Origin: Sepiola atlantica
Taxonomy: Eukaryota > Mollusca > Cephalopoda > Sepiida > Sepiolidae
NCBI GenBank assembly: GCA_963556195.1
Contig: OY744528.1
Location: forward strand, 62,867,646 to 62,931,645
Length of the DNA: 64,000 bases
Reading direction: 5' to 3'
Part shown: positions 11,825-21,994 of the stretch, one piece after another
Layout of the letters: each line of letters begins with the position of its first letter
How positions within the stretch are numbered: position 1 is the stretch's first letter
Notes under the pieces: generated by a model
Databases searched by the model: none
The model's input: only the letters and a program-made list of their open reading frames with translations
What the model was told of the DNA's origin: nothing
Program-made: the position numbers and the translations under genes

Positions 11825-12020
11825 AATAATCTGATGCCGCTGTTGTGTCGAACGTGAAACTCAAACTAAAATACACTTTCCTTGGCCTTCGAGATAGGAT
11901 CAACGTATAGTATCTGTTCTGTCCAAAGACGGTACAAATGTATTGTGGGGTATGCGATCGCACAAGACGTCAATAGAAGGGAAATAGGACACTTGGGGCA
12001 ATTCTACTTGACGACTGTGG
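11825..12020 (+). repeat. Interspersed repeat shared with 53.55 kb
   Basis: The segment around GAACGTGAAACTCA, TAGGATCAA and TAGTATCTGTTCT aligns with 53555-53680 in the same orientation. It is an unclassified non-coding repeat. Its ends are approximate. Confidence 0.65.
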
Positions 12021-12879
12021 ATTTCTAACATTCGTCAGCGTAATTTTCGTCGCACTTACTTTTGGTCTTCTGTTTACATGTCCTCTGACGAGACCTGCTT
12101 CCTTATTACTTACTTACCAAATTCAATAAGTTAGGCCAGAGTATAGATCCATGGGGCAATACATTTAAACTTCTCATTATCCTTCTGGAACCTTTATCTT
12201 GCGAAGATTGACCCCTGGAAACCGTTTAGAGACATGCAATTAAACGAATACACTTGCTTTCCTGAGATTGGATTCAAAGAAGCTCCGACGTCTAGAAACT
12301 GACATAGTAAACACCCACAATAAACATTAACCCCTAACGTCAACAATAAACTGGAATAACATGTTGATCTGTATGTGGACATGCCTACAAAGTCAGAACA
12401 CAGCACAGTGTCCATTTTTTCTCACTAAGACTTGCTGATACACGGAAGTATCTACCTACAACAGTCGTTGACTGCTGAGATACCGCATCCTTTAAAACCT
12501 TTTTATTTCCGAAATTCGTCAAAACTACATCTCTTCTATACACATGCATACATGTACATGCACTTTTGATAATGCAGCTTCAGTACTAGCAGTCCTGACC
12601 AGGCACTGTCCGGGATAATTTATACTTAAATGTTTGTTTTGCATTGCTCGTAAAAATGAATATTATTGATTTTAATTCTTTAGGGCATGTTACGCATAGG
12701 TGAAAATCGCATATTTACCTTCGAATGTATTCTTTTTAACTCTTAACTTTAAAAATAAAAAGTAAAGCTGAACGATCTGTTTAATATTTTGATTATCGTT
12801 GATAAATCCCAGAAACTGCCTCCAGGCCCTGAACTCTATACTCCTTTTTTACTTTGTAAGCCAGACGTATTTTATTTGG
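12021..12879. other. Unassigned sequence
   Basis: Nothing recognisable as coding was found. The minus frame at 12194-12415 has no domain and no codon-quality support. Confidence 0.6.
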
Positions 12880-13430
12880 TATCACATTTTTTAAAAACAT
12901 ATTTTACCCCAAACAAGGCAGGCCGCCACTGTAGACGTAAAGGGTTACTGAGAATTAGGGTGTAGCTTTTGAGTGTCACCCAATGTTTGGAGCAGTGTAG
13001 CGAGATGTCCGTTTCCATTAGTTTTAAACCTCTACATGACGGAGAAACAGATAGGAGGGAGGGAGTTTCAGAGGTCAGCAGCACGAGGAAAGAAGCTATT
13101 GAAGTAGAAGGCTCTGCGGCATCTGGGAACCTCCACAGTGAATGGATAGGAATTAGGTGATTGTCGAGTTGGTCTAGTCAATTTACGCCAGGAGGGCACC
13201 AGAGCAGCCACTTCATCGGAGCACAATCCATTGAAGTATTTGTAAAACAAGCACAACGATGAAACAGTGCGACCATGAGACAGGGGCTGGGACTTCGTTG
13301 ATAGTAAGGGACCTATTAAGTTGGCCACTCTTTTTTTGGATCTTTTCTAGGAGGGAGAGACTAGTGGATGATGCACCAGCCTAGATGTTGCAACAATATT
13401 CCATGCATGAGCGGATTGTGGCTTTGTAGA
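12880..13430 (-). pseudogene. Jockey/CR1-like LINE, C-terminal end
   Basis: On the minus strand, sequence from 13430 downward encodes a thumb and C-terminal segment with CMEYCC and IWAGASSTSLSLL-like residues, then a frame from 13328 to 13068 ending FFPRAADL, and a typical WNSLPP-like tail in the next frame. The same region exists on the plus strand at about 27925-28080, so the two are copies of one LINE family. The copy starts exactly where an LTR fragment ends (13431), so its upstream RT part is missing or displaced. Stops and frameshifts make it non-functional. Confidence 0.8.
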
Positions 13431-13514
13431 TGTTGTGGACCCGTTTAGGGGTATCAACAATGAAATAAAAGAACAACAGGTTTAGAGATAATAATAACGA
13501 ATTGTATTGAACAG
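13431..13514 (-). repeat. Inverted 84-bp LTR fragment of the 2.4-7.7 kb Gypsy family
   Basis: Its reverse complement matches the last part of the 3' LTR at about 7602-7686, including the terminal CCACAACA. Homology stops abruptly at GAACAG (13514). It is inserted in, or joined to, the LINE fragment below 13430. Confidence 0.88.
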
Positions 13515-14653
13515 GTACTCCAGCTTAACTCCGATGCCCGTATGCGTGAAATCTGATGTATCCAGCTTCATGGCGACCTTCGCTGTTGGGAGCAGCAAAT
13601 CCAACGACGCATATTCTTTTGCGGCAGATGTAAGTTGCTGGGATTTTCGAATCCCCAAAGAGTTCTGTCATTTTGTCTCTGAGAACCCCAGTCAGTCCGT
13701 TCTTCTTGGCATCAGTTGTCACGAATGTCAAGATCCTTTTTTGTAGGGCCTCCACAGAACCTGTGGTGGTTTTTATGATGTTGCCCCTGACTGCTCATGT
13801 CTTTGCTGGAGACGCTGGTGTTGCTGGCACTGGTGTCTCTTGTCCGTCCGAGATATACTTGTCAATAGTTGGCATCGGTTTTTGTGACGGTGCCAGTCTC
13901 GTCTGAGTCAGGGAGAGGGAGTCGGATTGTGACGACACCGGTGGAAGTATCTTCGCCACACTTCCATGAGTGCTGGAGGCACCAACTACTCCTTTCAATT
14001 TCTTTATCGAAATAGCACTCCATTTATTACCTCTTGGCCTAGAAGGTTGTAAGCCGGAAACGGCGAGATCTCCTCGTCACTACTGCTACTGCAGTAGAAG
14101 TTTCTCTGTAGCAGCCCCCCTATCAAAGGATTCTGCCGCCTGTGGCATCTGGTCCAGGAGGGTGGCCTGCTGTTTGTTCAGGTCCAACGACCTAGCGTTT
14201 CTTATCCATTTCGGGGGAAGTGCTTTCCTCACTCCGGAAGGGAGGGCTGGCAGTTAAAGCCCGTCTTCTTGTGGTTGTTTTGACTGGGTCGGTGACGATG
14301 CCATCCCACATCCTTGGACCACTCCTAGCAACTGAAGTAACCTTGCTTCGGGGTACAGCAGCTGAACTAGTCGGGGTACCACTTAAGGCAGCACACCCGT
14401 AAAAATGTCCTTGCTCACTTCAGCTTTCAGGCGTCCGAGTGCCGAAGCCCAGGTTGAGCGAAGCAGAAGAACCTGGACTTTTGGTGTTTGGGCCTGGACC
14501 AGCCTCCATACAAGAATGGAAACCAACCCCCGGGCTAGGCAATTCAATGGAGCTTGGCCCGATCCTCCCCTCTGCCGTTGTGAACACCAATTGAAGCCCG
14601 CCAATTCGGAATCTACTGAACGTCTGTTAGATGTGACTCTAACTATTCAGTAG
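13515..14653 (-). pseudogene. Unrecognised minus-strand ORF, possibly retroelement ORF1/gag
   Basis: A single minus-strand frame runs from about 14076 to 13525 with only one internal stop (TGA at 13797-13795). The upper part is Ser/Pro/Thr-rich and the lower part carries TTDAKKNGLTGVLRDKMTEL and CRKRICVVGFAAPN. A further minus frame lies at 14383-14604. The region is clearly more GC-rich and more open than its flanks, which suggests decayed coding sequence. I do not recognise the family. A LINE ORF1 or gag-like protein is the best guess because it is surrounded by retroelement pieces, but no zinc knuckle or RRM is visible. A plus-strand frame at 14405-14653 overlaps and is likely a shadow. 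Confidence 0.4.
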
Positions 14654-15423
14654 AAACCTGCCAGCTGCTTAAGCCGAATCTGAGTTCAGAACCTTCCTGT
14701 AAAAAAATATAAATATAAAAACAATAAATGTCCCAAATGGGCTACAAAACGATCACACAAAAAGGACGGAAGAACAACAGGGGCTAGACAAAGGGGACAA
14801 AGAGAGCCCCCCGAAAGAAAAGTGAAACATACTGTTAACTTGATCCTAAAATAGATAGGGTGAGCGGGACAAGTGACTACCTACGAGTGGCCTGTTAAGA
14901 TCAAAAGCCAGGAGGCCGAGAAAGAAATTCAAAATATTACTGTTATAAAGAAAAATCATTTATAGTAACAAGTTTGAAGTGTCAACGCTAAGCTGGCAAT
15001 ATATTTCCCGACTTATTTAGTAACGAAAAAACAGGGATATTTTTCTTATAAAGTTTTGTTTATTTTTCTTATAAAGTTTTGTTTATTTTTTTTTTATCTC
15101 GAATTAAATTGTTTTAACGCTAATCTGTAGTTCAAGGTTAATATTAAAAAAAATGAGTTTGAAATAAAAACGCTGTCTGCGTGTGTTTGTTCAACAGAGA
15201 GAGAAAGAGAGAGAAAGAGGGGGGACCAAAGCCTCGTACTCAATGTTTCACTATTTACTTATAATTGAAATTTATTTTCATTTTCTGTAATTAATACCAA
15301 CGTTAAAAACCGCAAATTAAAAAGAAAAAATGTATATCTCATTATATCTCATAATTTAAAAATAGGAAGAAAAGCATTTCTTCAGCCGTAAATATCTGAA
15401 TCATAATGTGTTTCATTATCTTT
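14654..15423. other. AT-rich spacer with small repeats
   Basis: No gene is seen. It contains a direct duplication of a 26-bp TTTTTCTTATAAAGTTTTG-type unit (about 15041-15090) and a short GA-rich tract (15197-15222). Confidence 0.65.
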
Positions 15424-15495
15424 GGCAGTTTAGCTCAGTTGGTAGAGCGACGTCAAGACATCAAAGTTACGAGTTCGAATCGCGCTCGCGGCGTC
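15424..15495 (+). other. tRNA-like sequence (pseudogene or SINE head)
   Basis: An A-box-like TAGCTCAGTTGGTAGAGC (15431-15448) and a B-box-like GAGTTCGAATC (15471-15481) are correctly ordered and spaced for RNA polymerase III. The D-arm GCTC/GAGC pairs, but the anticodon stem and the acceptor stem do not pair well, so a functional tRNA is unlikely. It may be the 5' head of a tRNA-derived SINE, followed by AT-rich sequence. Confidence 0.6.
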
Positions 15496-15979
15496 AAATT
15501 GATTTACTTTTTATGTATTATTTAGTGGTTTAGATGTGCCCTAATATATTTCTTACGTTTACAAAAATTCTCGGCAACAGACAGACAGAAATACTGACAT
15601 CGCGACAGATAATCTCTTCATATTATAAATAGATGATTAATTTTTCTGTAGAAATACATCATAATTTATTAAAATAACTTCTTTCATAAAACATTATCGC
15701 CATTCTTTAAAACCATCTCTTATAATCTATCTATCTATCTATATATATGTCTCTCTGTCTCTGTCTATTTCTATGTCTGTCTTTCTCTCTATATATGTAT
15801 ATATATTTCACTTTTGAATCCAATTATTTTAGTTTTCCATAAAAATAAATATACGTTTGAATGGACAACCCATTTCCAAAACATATGCACACAAGGAAAA
15901 GGTATATTTTTTGGTGTTTAATCTTTCGGAGCATTATTATAAAATATTAATTTTGTCATGAATTTTGTATTTTACTAAG

Positions 15980-16036
<57 letters not shown>

Positions 16037-16811
16037 CAATATGAAAATATATTTGTGGCAAGTTAGCTACACAATAGCGTCTATGTTTCATTCCTGCATG
16101 AAATCATCAGGCTTAATTTGCGGATTTATTGTTAGCGATTGCAGTTATAGCTAAGTAATCCATTCGTTGTTCTTACTCCCTCTCTGACTATTATTTTGAT
16201 GGACCAATAAGCGAACTCGTTTTTTTAAAAAAACTGGCTGCCCTTAGGTTTCACACATTTTTCTTTGTATTGGGTGTCGGTTTGGCACACCTCAATTTTA
16301 GTGTGTTAAATCAATAGACTACCGTTTATTTAACACGCGGGGACTGACATAATGTATTTTCTTTATTTATTGTGTTACTTGTCGCTACTTTATATACTTA
16401 TTTAATTTAGTTTTCTATTTATTAATTAATTTGATTTAATTCATTCATTATTTTCAATAATTATCTTAAAGTGAAGTGTATTCTATGTGTCCAGTTAGTT
16501 GCTATTTCGCTTCTACGATTTACAAAGTCTTAGATTTTAGTATTTATTAATTTATAACTTCTCATTCAAACATAATCTACGCAGGTCGTTTAAATATCTT
16601 CATGCACTGGCCCATCGTAACACTTTTCATTCAATTGTTAGCGAGCGACCGCATTCTATGGGCTCCCAGTAATGGTTCACCAGTTATGTTTTAAATCAGT
16701 ATTTTTATTATTGAATGTGATTTTGTGTTTATTATACCAAGTTTCAAATTCTAGGGAGATTTCTCCTACATAGTATTTGGCTTGGTATACAATGCTTTTG
16801 TTTTAACAGTT

Positions 16812-16817
<6 letters not shown>
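15496..16817. other. AT-rich region with microsatellites
   Basis: It holds TATC and CT-type simple sequence (about 15726-15806) and a (TA)n array at about 15983-16035. The remainder, including a stretch around 16280-16345 with TTTAACAC in both orientations, shows no recognisable gene. Confidence 0.6.
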
Positions 16818-16898
<81 letters not shown>

Positions 16899-16915
16899 GT
16901 ATATATATATGTATA

Positions 16916-16969
<54 letters not shown>
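16818..16969. repeat. Long (TA)n array with ATGTATAT interruptions
   Basis: About 150 bp of TA dinucleotides with four interspersed TG steps near 16887-16921. Tyr-Ile frames on both strands are artefacts. Confidence 0.95.
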
Positions 16970-16972
<3 letters not shown>

Positions 16973-17199
16973 GGATCAAAATAAACCAAAGTGATAACTT
17001 ATAGTATATGGAACCTATTGTGAAAAGGATTAGCTCAATATACGAGATAGAGCATTTTTTCAACGGAAATTTACCACCCGGACATTTTTGCTTATCTTTT
17101 CACGGAACTTTTCTCTTCATTCAATACGTTTTTTTAATAACAACTCTCATAATTTTCAAATGTTTGAACTTTGTTTTTTTCGAAAGCCAACTTATCCAT

Positions 17200-17290
17200 C
17201 TGTATTTCTCCTCTGATGATAAGATTTCGATCTTTGAAAAGCCTTGGCTTAAGGAAAGAAAAATAAACACTAGTTTATTACTGGTTACAC
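17200..17290 (+). repeat. Interspersed repeat R2, copy 1
   Basis: It contains CTCCTCTGATGATAAGATTT and AAAAGCCTTGGCTTAAGGAAA. Related copies occur at about 33305-33400 (plus) and 24930-25012 (minus). All three lie within a few hundred bases of a (TA)n array. Non-coding and unclassified. Confidence 0.6.
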
Positions 17291-17355
17291 CTTGCATTGA
17301 ACAATTGAAATTTGAAATAAATTTAGACAATCGTCGCATATTTATCACTCTTTTT

Positions 17356-17361
<6 letters not shown>

Positions 17362-17421
<60 letters not shown>
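17362..17421. repeat. (TC)n followed by (TA)n
   Basis: A CT-rich run of about 38 bp passes directly into about 20 bp of TA. Confidence 0.95.
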
Positions 17422-17479
17422 TAGTCCTTATATACATTTGCCTATTACAAAGTAACTGTTAAACCAAAAGCATTTGATG

Positions 17480-19530
17480 TGTGCTATAAAGGCAAGTTTT
17501 TTTTACTAAAGATAATACCAACCTACTTTTATTGTTCAGCTAAAGTTATTATATCCCTTCTATAATTCAGGTCGTTCTATATATTTTTGATGTTGACGAA
17601 AGTTTATACGTTTAGTTTTGTCATGAGAAAATGTAAATCCGTTAGCTTTAGCCAATTTTTCAATATTCTTATAACTGCTTTTATATTGTGTTTATATATT
17701 TCGCACTATAGCATATGATTAAATGGTCCACATATATGGCAAATTCGGTTCCAGTATTGACCATTTTACCTATATTGTTTACCATTATATTAAATAATAT
17801 CAGCTATAGTAGTATACCTTATGGCCCACTCATTTATTGCTCTTTCTATATTAAGAGGGTATCTTCACGTCTCACTCTGAAGCTTCTACTGCACATAATA
17901 TCTTTTATCAGTGTTGCACTCTGCCATTCAGTCACATTTATTATCCCGTATTTCCATGCTGTATCGTAAGCCTACTCCAGGTCTAAAAATACTGTTACAT
18001 TCATTTTTTGATGAAGGGCTCTTGTATTTATGTTTCTAATTCGATTATATGATCAATAGGACGCCTCCTGTTTTTGAATGCCGTCTGATTATTTTGGTTT
18101 CTTGATACCATATTAATCTGTCGTTCAGTATATTTCGAATGTCTTGTATACACAGCTGGTAAGAGAGATTGGACTGTATTTTGTTGGGTCTGTAAAGTCT
18201 TTTGAGGGTTTGAGTATAGGGATTATTGTGGCTTGTTTTCATATATTCCGAACATTTCCGTGAGTTCAAATGTCATTATATATTTTGAGTAAGTATTCTT
18301 TGTTATACTGAGAAATTGCTTTAGAAATACACCGTGAATTGAATAAGGGCCGACGGCTGTGCTATGCAGTCTTGTAAGTATGTTTTGTAGTTCTGTTATC
18401 AGGAATTGTTTATTGTAGGTTTTAAAGTTGTCTGAATGAGAGTTGATTTACTTTTCCCCTCGTGCTGTTTGATAATTTGAAATTATTTCTCTCGATTGCT
18501 TGAGGAGGAGTTTTTAGCGAAGTTTTCACTAGGTGTTCAACTATGTCTTTTTATTCATAATTTTGATGCTATTTTGAATGATATGTTTATATGATTGTTT
18601 ATTGTTTTCCCTACAATGTTATTGACCATATCTCATAATTTTTCGGCCAGGTATTTGAATTTATTTTATTAACGTATTATTGCGATGCTCTCCTGTTGGC
18701 CAATACAATAGTCCTGTGTGATTTCGCTATTTTAAAAAATAAGTCTCCAAGTTTTCATTTGTTGTGTGGGTTTGACATTTCCTAAGGGTTACTGATCGGC
18801 CTCTCACATCTTTTTTACATTGTTTATTAAACCAGTGATTATTTAATTCAGCAGAGTATGAGCTTTTCGGATATTTTGTTATGCAATTGTTTTCAATGAG
18901 TTTGTGAAATATATATCTTCTTCTCTATTTGTTTCTGGTATTAGTTTTGTTTAACATACATTCCGGAAACCTTGTCAATCTGCCATTTTAAGAGTCCATT
19001 GAGGTATTTCATAATTCTTCCTCGGGTTCTGACGTTCGGGAATAACGGGGAAATGGTCGCTTCTGCATGTTTCGTCATCTACTCTCTGGTAATAATCCGG
19101 ATAAGTATGTTCTAGTTGCTAGATGAAGATAAGTGTTAGTCGCGTTGTTATAAAGGCATAACTGACTTTAATCCGAAAGTTCTCCTATTATTACCACCTA
19201 CTTTTAGCATCTTTACAGCCCTACATTTCGTTGTGGCTATCAAAATTTCCAATCAACATGAATGGTTTTTGTAGTTGTTGAATCAATCCGTTCAATTTTG
19301 TCTTGTCTAGTTTGTTACTAGGTGGTACGTATAGTGAGCAAATAGTCATTGTTTTCTTCAGTGTTACTGATACTGTAATTGCTTGTAGCTTTGCTTTTAA
19401 TTTGATTTCCCTTTGAATGATGTTAATCTTTACTACAATTGATGAGCCATCTGAGGCGGCTCTATTTCCTCCACCATTTTGGTAATTATATGATGTGTGT
19501 TGTTTTAATGTGGAATGCATAATCTGCTTA
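17480..19530 (-). pseudogene. Jockey-like LINE: endonuclease and reverse transcriptase
   Basis: On the minus strand the frame at 19520-19221 encodes an apurinic-endonuclease-like segment with SLYVPPSNKLDKTKLNGL and PFMLIGNFDSHNEM. Lower coordinates carry RT remnants: a motif A like FLDLE-AYDTAWKYGI (about 18010-17950), a SFRVRREDT segment (about 17880), and a motif C reading YVDH instead of YVDD (about 17735), so a catalytic aspartate is lost. C-terminal INFRQHQKYIERPEL-like residues lie near 17570. Many stops separate these pieces. The order EN then RT on one strand supports a single decayed element of the jockey superfamily; its 5' end is not seen. Confidence 0.8.
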
Positions 19531-20100
19531 CTGGTATGTTTCCTGTAAACATATAATTACTAAGTAGAATGTGGTGATGATGATATTTAATTCACAGCTG
19601 TTGGACTTTTCGCCTCTTATACCCTGGATAATTCTTTGAAGTTTGAAAGTGAGAATACAAAATGGTAGGGGTTTTCGTGTTTGTTAAATCAGTCTTTTTG
19701 TTGGGGCATCTTGAGAGCAATTGATGGTCAGGCTTTGTTCGATTGTTAATAGAGTCAGATTGTATTTTACTTTGTGGCTACAGCAATTTATTTGGATTAT
19801 TTTAGTATTTTAATATTTACATATTTACATTTCTTTTGAGTAGTCATCAGGTTTTAATTTCTTCTGAGACGCGATTCATGTAGATTTCTTTTTTGTTTGA
19901 ATTTAATTTATATGTGGAATCACAACCCCCGTTCCCATCATTTTTAGATCTTCTTTTTATTTAGGGTAATTTTGTTCTTGAGGTAAGTCTTGATCTATTT
20001 TTATTATGACCTTGCCTAGTGCCCATTGGTCGAAAATTCTTTTACATCTACCTTACTGGGTCATTAGTGTCCGAGTCATTAGGTCCATTTAATAAGGGTA
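19531..20100. other. Unassigned sequence
   Basis: T-rich, no ORF of note and no recognised repeat. It might include the 5' part of the minus-strand LINE at lower coordinates, but no protein match was visible. Confidence 0.5.
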
Positions 20101-20129
20101 AGCATTTGAGTTTTATTTTTGTTTGTGTA

Positions 20130-20640
20130 TTTTGATTAGTAAACTGACATTTGGGGAATACTTATTAATGGATGTCTAATACATATTGTTCAAATTTCAC
20201 AACAATCGGAAGTATATGAATTTTCATGAAGGGCTCTCACTTAGTTTGGCCTTTCGAATAAAGCTAAACTAAACTAGATATAGACCACGTCACGATCCCT
20301 TACGCCTATGTTATGGTACTTTACCTATAACGGACTACTTGAAGTCTTTCACTCACCATAAATACTGGGAGCAGCGGCTTCTCAGTGTGTGAACCACACC
20401 AGTCTTTACTGGCAGTCAAGACTGACGTACAACCATTATTGTTCTCAGTTGTATTATGCTTTTGTACAATATACTTGTTTTCTCTAAACTCTGAGTTCGT
20501 GTCTTCCTTCCGGCCCTTTTACAGGGTGACAACGGCCTACCATCTGTGTTTCAAAATTCCTAATGATCGGTTAATTAGTTTAGGAGCGAATATTGTACAT
20601 ACACATTTATAAACTCATACACATATATAACTGTATATGA
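20130..20640 (+). repeat. Interspersed repeat R1, copy 1
   Basis: It shares ordered landmarks with 60480-60790 and 61140-61400: a TATTTATTAAT-type block, TCTAATAC, an AATTTTCACG/TGAATTTTC block, AAACTAAACTAAACTA, and a terminal GTTAATTAGTTTAGGAG block followed by TACATATA. The three copies are diverged. The CACAACAATCGG segment is of the kind often found at TE 3' ends. Class unknown. Confidence 0.65.
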
Positions 20641-20939
20641 ATATTCATATATAGTTACAGATCGGCAGATTTATTAAATATTTAAAATTGCCACAGAAAA
20701 AAATTGTACAGGCTGTTTTCGCGGTACGAAATAAAAATCTATATGAAATCCACTAATATATTTCTATATAAAAGCTTCAACTCATTTAATTGATGAGCAA
20801 CTAAGCTTAAAGCATTTGCGCGATTTGGGACATTTCACAGGAAAAGCAAACAAACATACAAAAAGAAAACTCACTCAGGTGAATTTTCTTTTTCTATGCG
20901 ATCCAGAATTAATGTGTTTCATAAATCAAAATAATTATT

Positions 20940-20941
<2 letters not shown>

Positions 20942-21028
<87 letters not shown>
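20942..21028. repeat. (TC)n followed by (TA)n
   Basis: About 48 bp of TC dinucleotides joined to about 38 bp of TA. Same composite structure as at 17362-17421. Confidence 0.95.
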
Positions 21029-21030
<2 letters not shown>

Positions 21031-21383
21031 ATGATAAATATTTTTAAATTATTATGAACATACGTACACGTTTCATGCTGATTGAACCATCCGTGTGGAG
21101 AATAACTGTTAAGCTGATCGCATGATCAAACGAGTCACTTTTAACCCATATCAGAACGGTCTAACCAGCTATGCAACACGCCGAGGAATAAACCCTATTG
21201 ATATCATATAAATCGGTTGTCTTAACAGTGTTCCAAAGATACCGTAGACAGGAAGTTCGCATTTAGCTTTGTTTTAACAGCTAATATCGTTTCTCCTAAA
21301 AGTGTCCATCTGAAAAGGGGATATAAATAATTATTTAATAACAAATATTTTTTAATTATCATCCACATATGTACAAATTTCAT

Positions 21384-21445
<62 letters not shown>

Positions 21446-21602
21446 GACGTATGAGGGGCTGCCGGCGCGTGAATTTGTAATTGCAAGGGTTGCGCAATCC
21501 ACAACAACTGCTCCCCTGAGTCGGCATTGCTTGATTCCAATGGCAAGTAGTAATACAAGACGACTGGAAACAATGCCGAGATAAGCAGAGAGCACATACA
21601 GC
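21029..21602. other. Spacer with (TA)n and 5S-flanking sequence
   Basis: A (TA)n array fills about 21389-21442. Between it and the 5S-like fragment lies a more GC-rich 160-bp stretch (21443-21602) which has no ORF support on inspection and may be part of the same 5S-derived repeat. Confidence 0.55.
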
Positions 21603-21682
21603 ACCTGGTATTCCCAAATGGTCACTCATTTAGTACTGGCCAGGCTGAACGCCGCTTAACTTCGGTGATCTAACGGGAACCG
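21603..21682 (-). other. 5S rRNA-derived sequence, copy 1
   Basis: The minus strand reads CGTTAGATCACCGAAGTTAA, then a GGCGTTCAGCCTGGCCAGTA block, then a GTGACCATTTGGGAATACCA block. This is the colinear 3' two-thirds of eukaryotic 5S rRNA with substitutions. The first roughly 28 nt of 5S are missing and replaced by a TG/TA microsatellite, and the C-box region reads ACTAAATGAGTGACC, where functional genes have ACTTGGATGGGTGACC. It is therefore a 5S pseudogene or the head of a 5S-derived SINE. Confidence 0.85.
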
Positions 21683-21816
21683 TGTGTGTGTATGTGTGTA
21701 TATATATATATACATGATATATATATATATACATGATATATATATATATATATGATATATATATATACATATACATATATATATATACATGATATATATA
21801 TATATATATATACATG

Positions 21817-21848
<32 letters not shown>

Positions 21849-21864
21849 ATATATATATATATAT
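21683..21864. repeat. TG/TA complex microsatellite
   Basis: It starts as GTGTGTATGTGTG and continues as (TA)n interrupted by regularly repeated TACATGATAT blocks. Repeated Tyr/Ile/His frames are artefacts. Confidence 0.92.
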
Positions 21865-21895
21865 CCTGTATATAAATGAAACAGTAAACAAAATG

Positions 21896-21963
<68 letters not shown>

Positions 21964-21994
21964 CATTTTATTTACTGTTTCATTTATATACAGG
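21865..21994. repeat. Palindrome with (TA)n core
   Basis: A 36-bp arm (CCTGTATATAAATGAAACAG at its start) recurs inverted at 21959-21994 with one mismatch. The arms enclose about 58 bp of TA. The right arm ends inside the TACAGG that begins the mariner-like relic. Confidence 0.9.

Noticed and set aside
16782..17063. Open frames of alternating Tyr and Ile on both strands
   Set aside because: They are translations of (TA)n dinucleotide arrays. The same applies to the frames at 21.4-22.0, 33.4, 44.4 and 55.6 kb.
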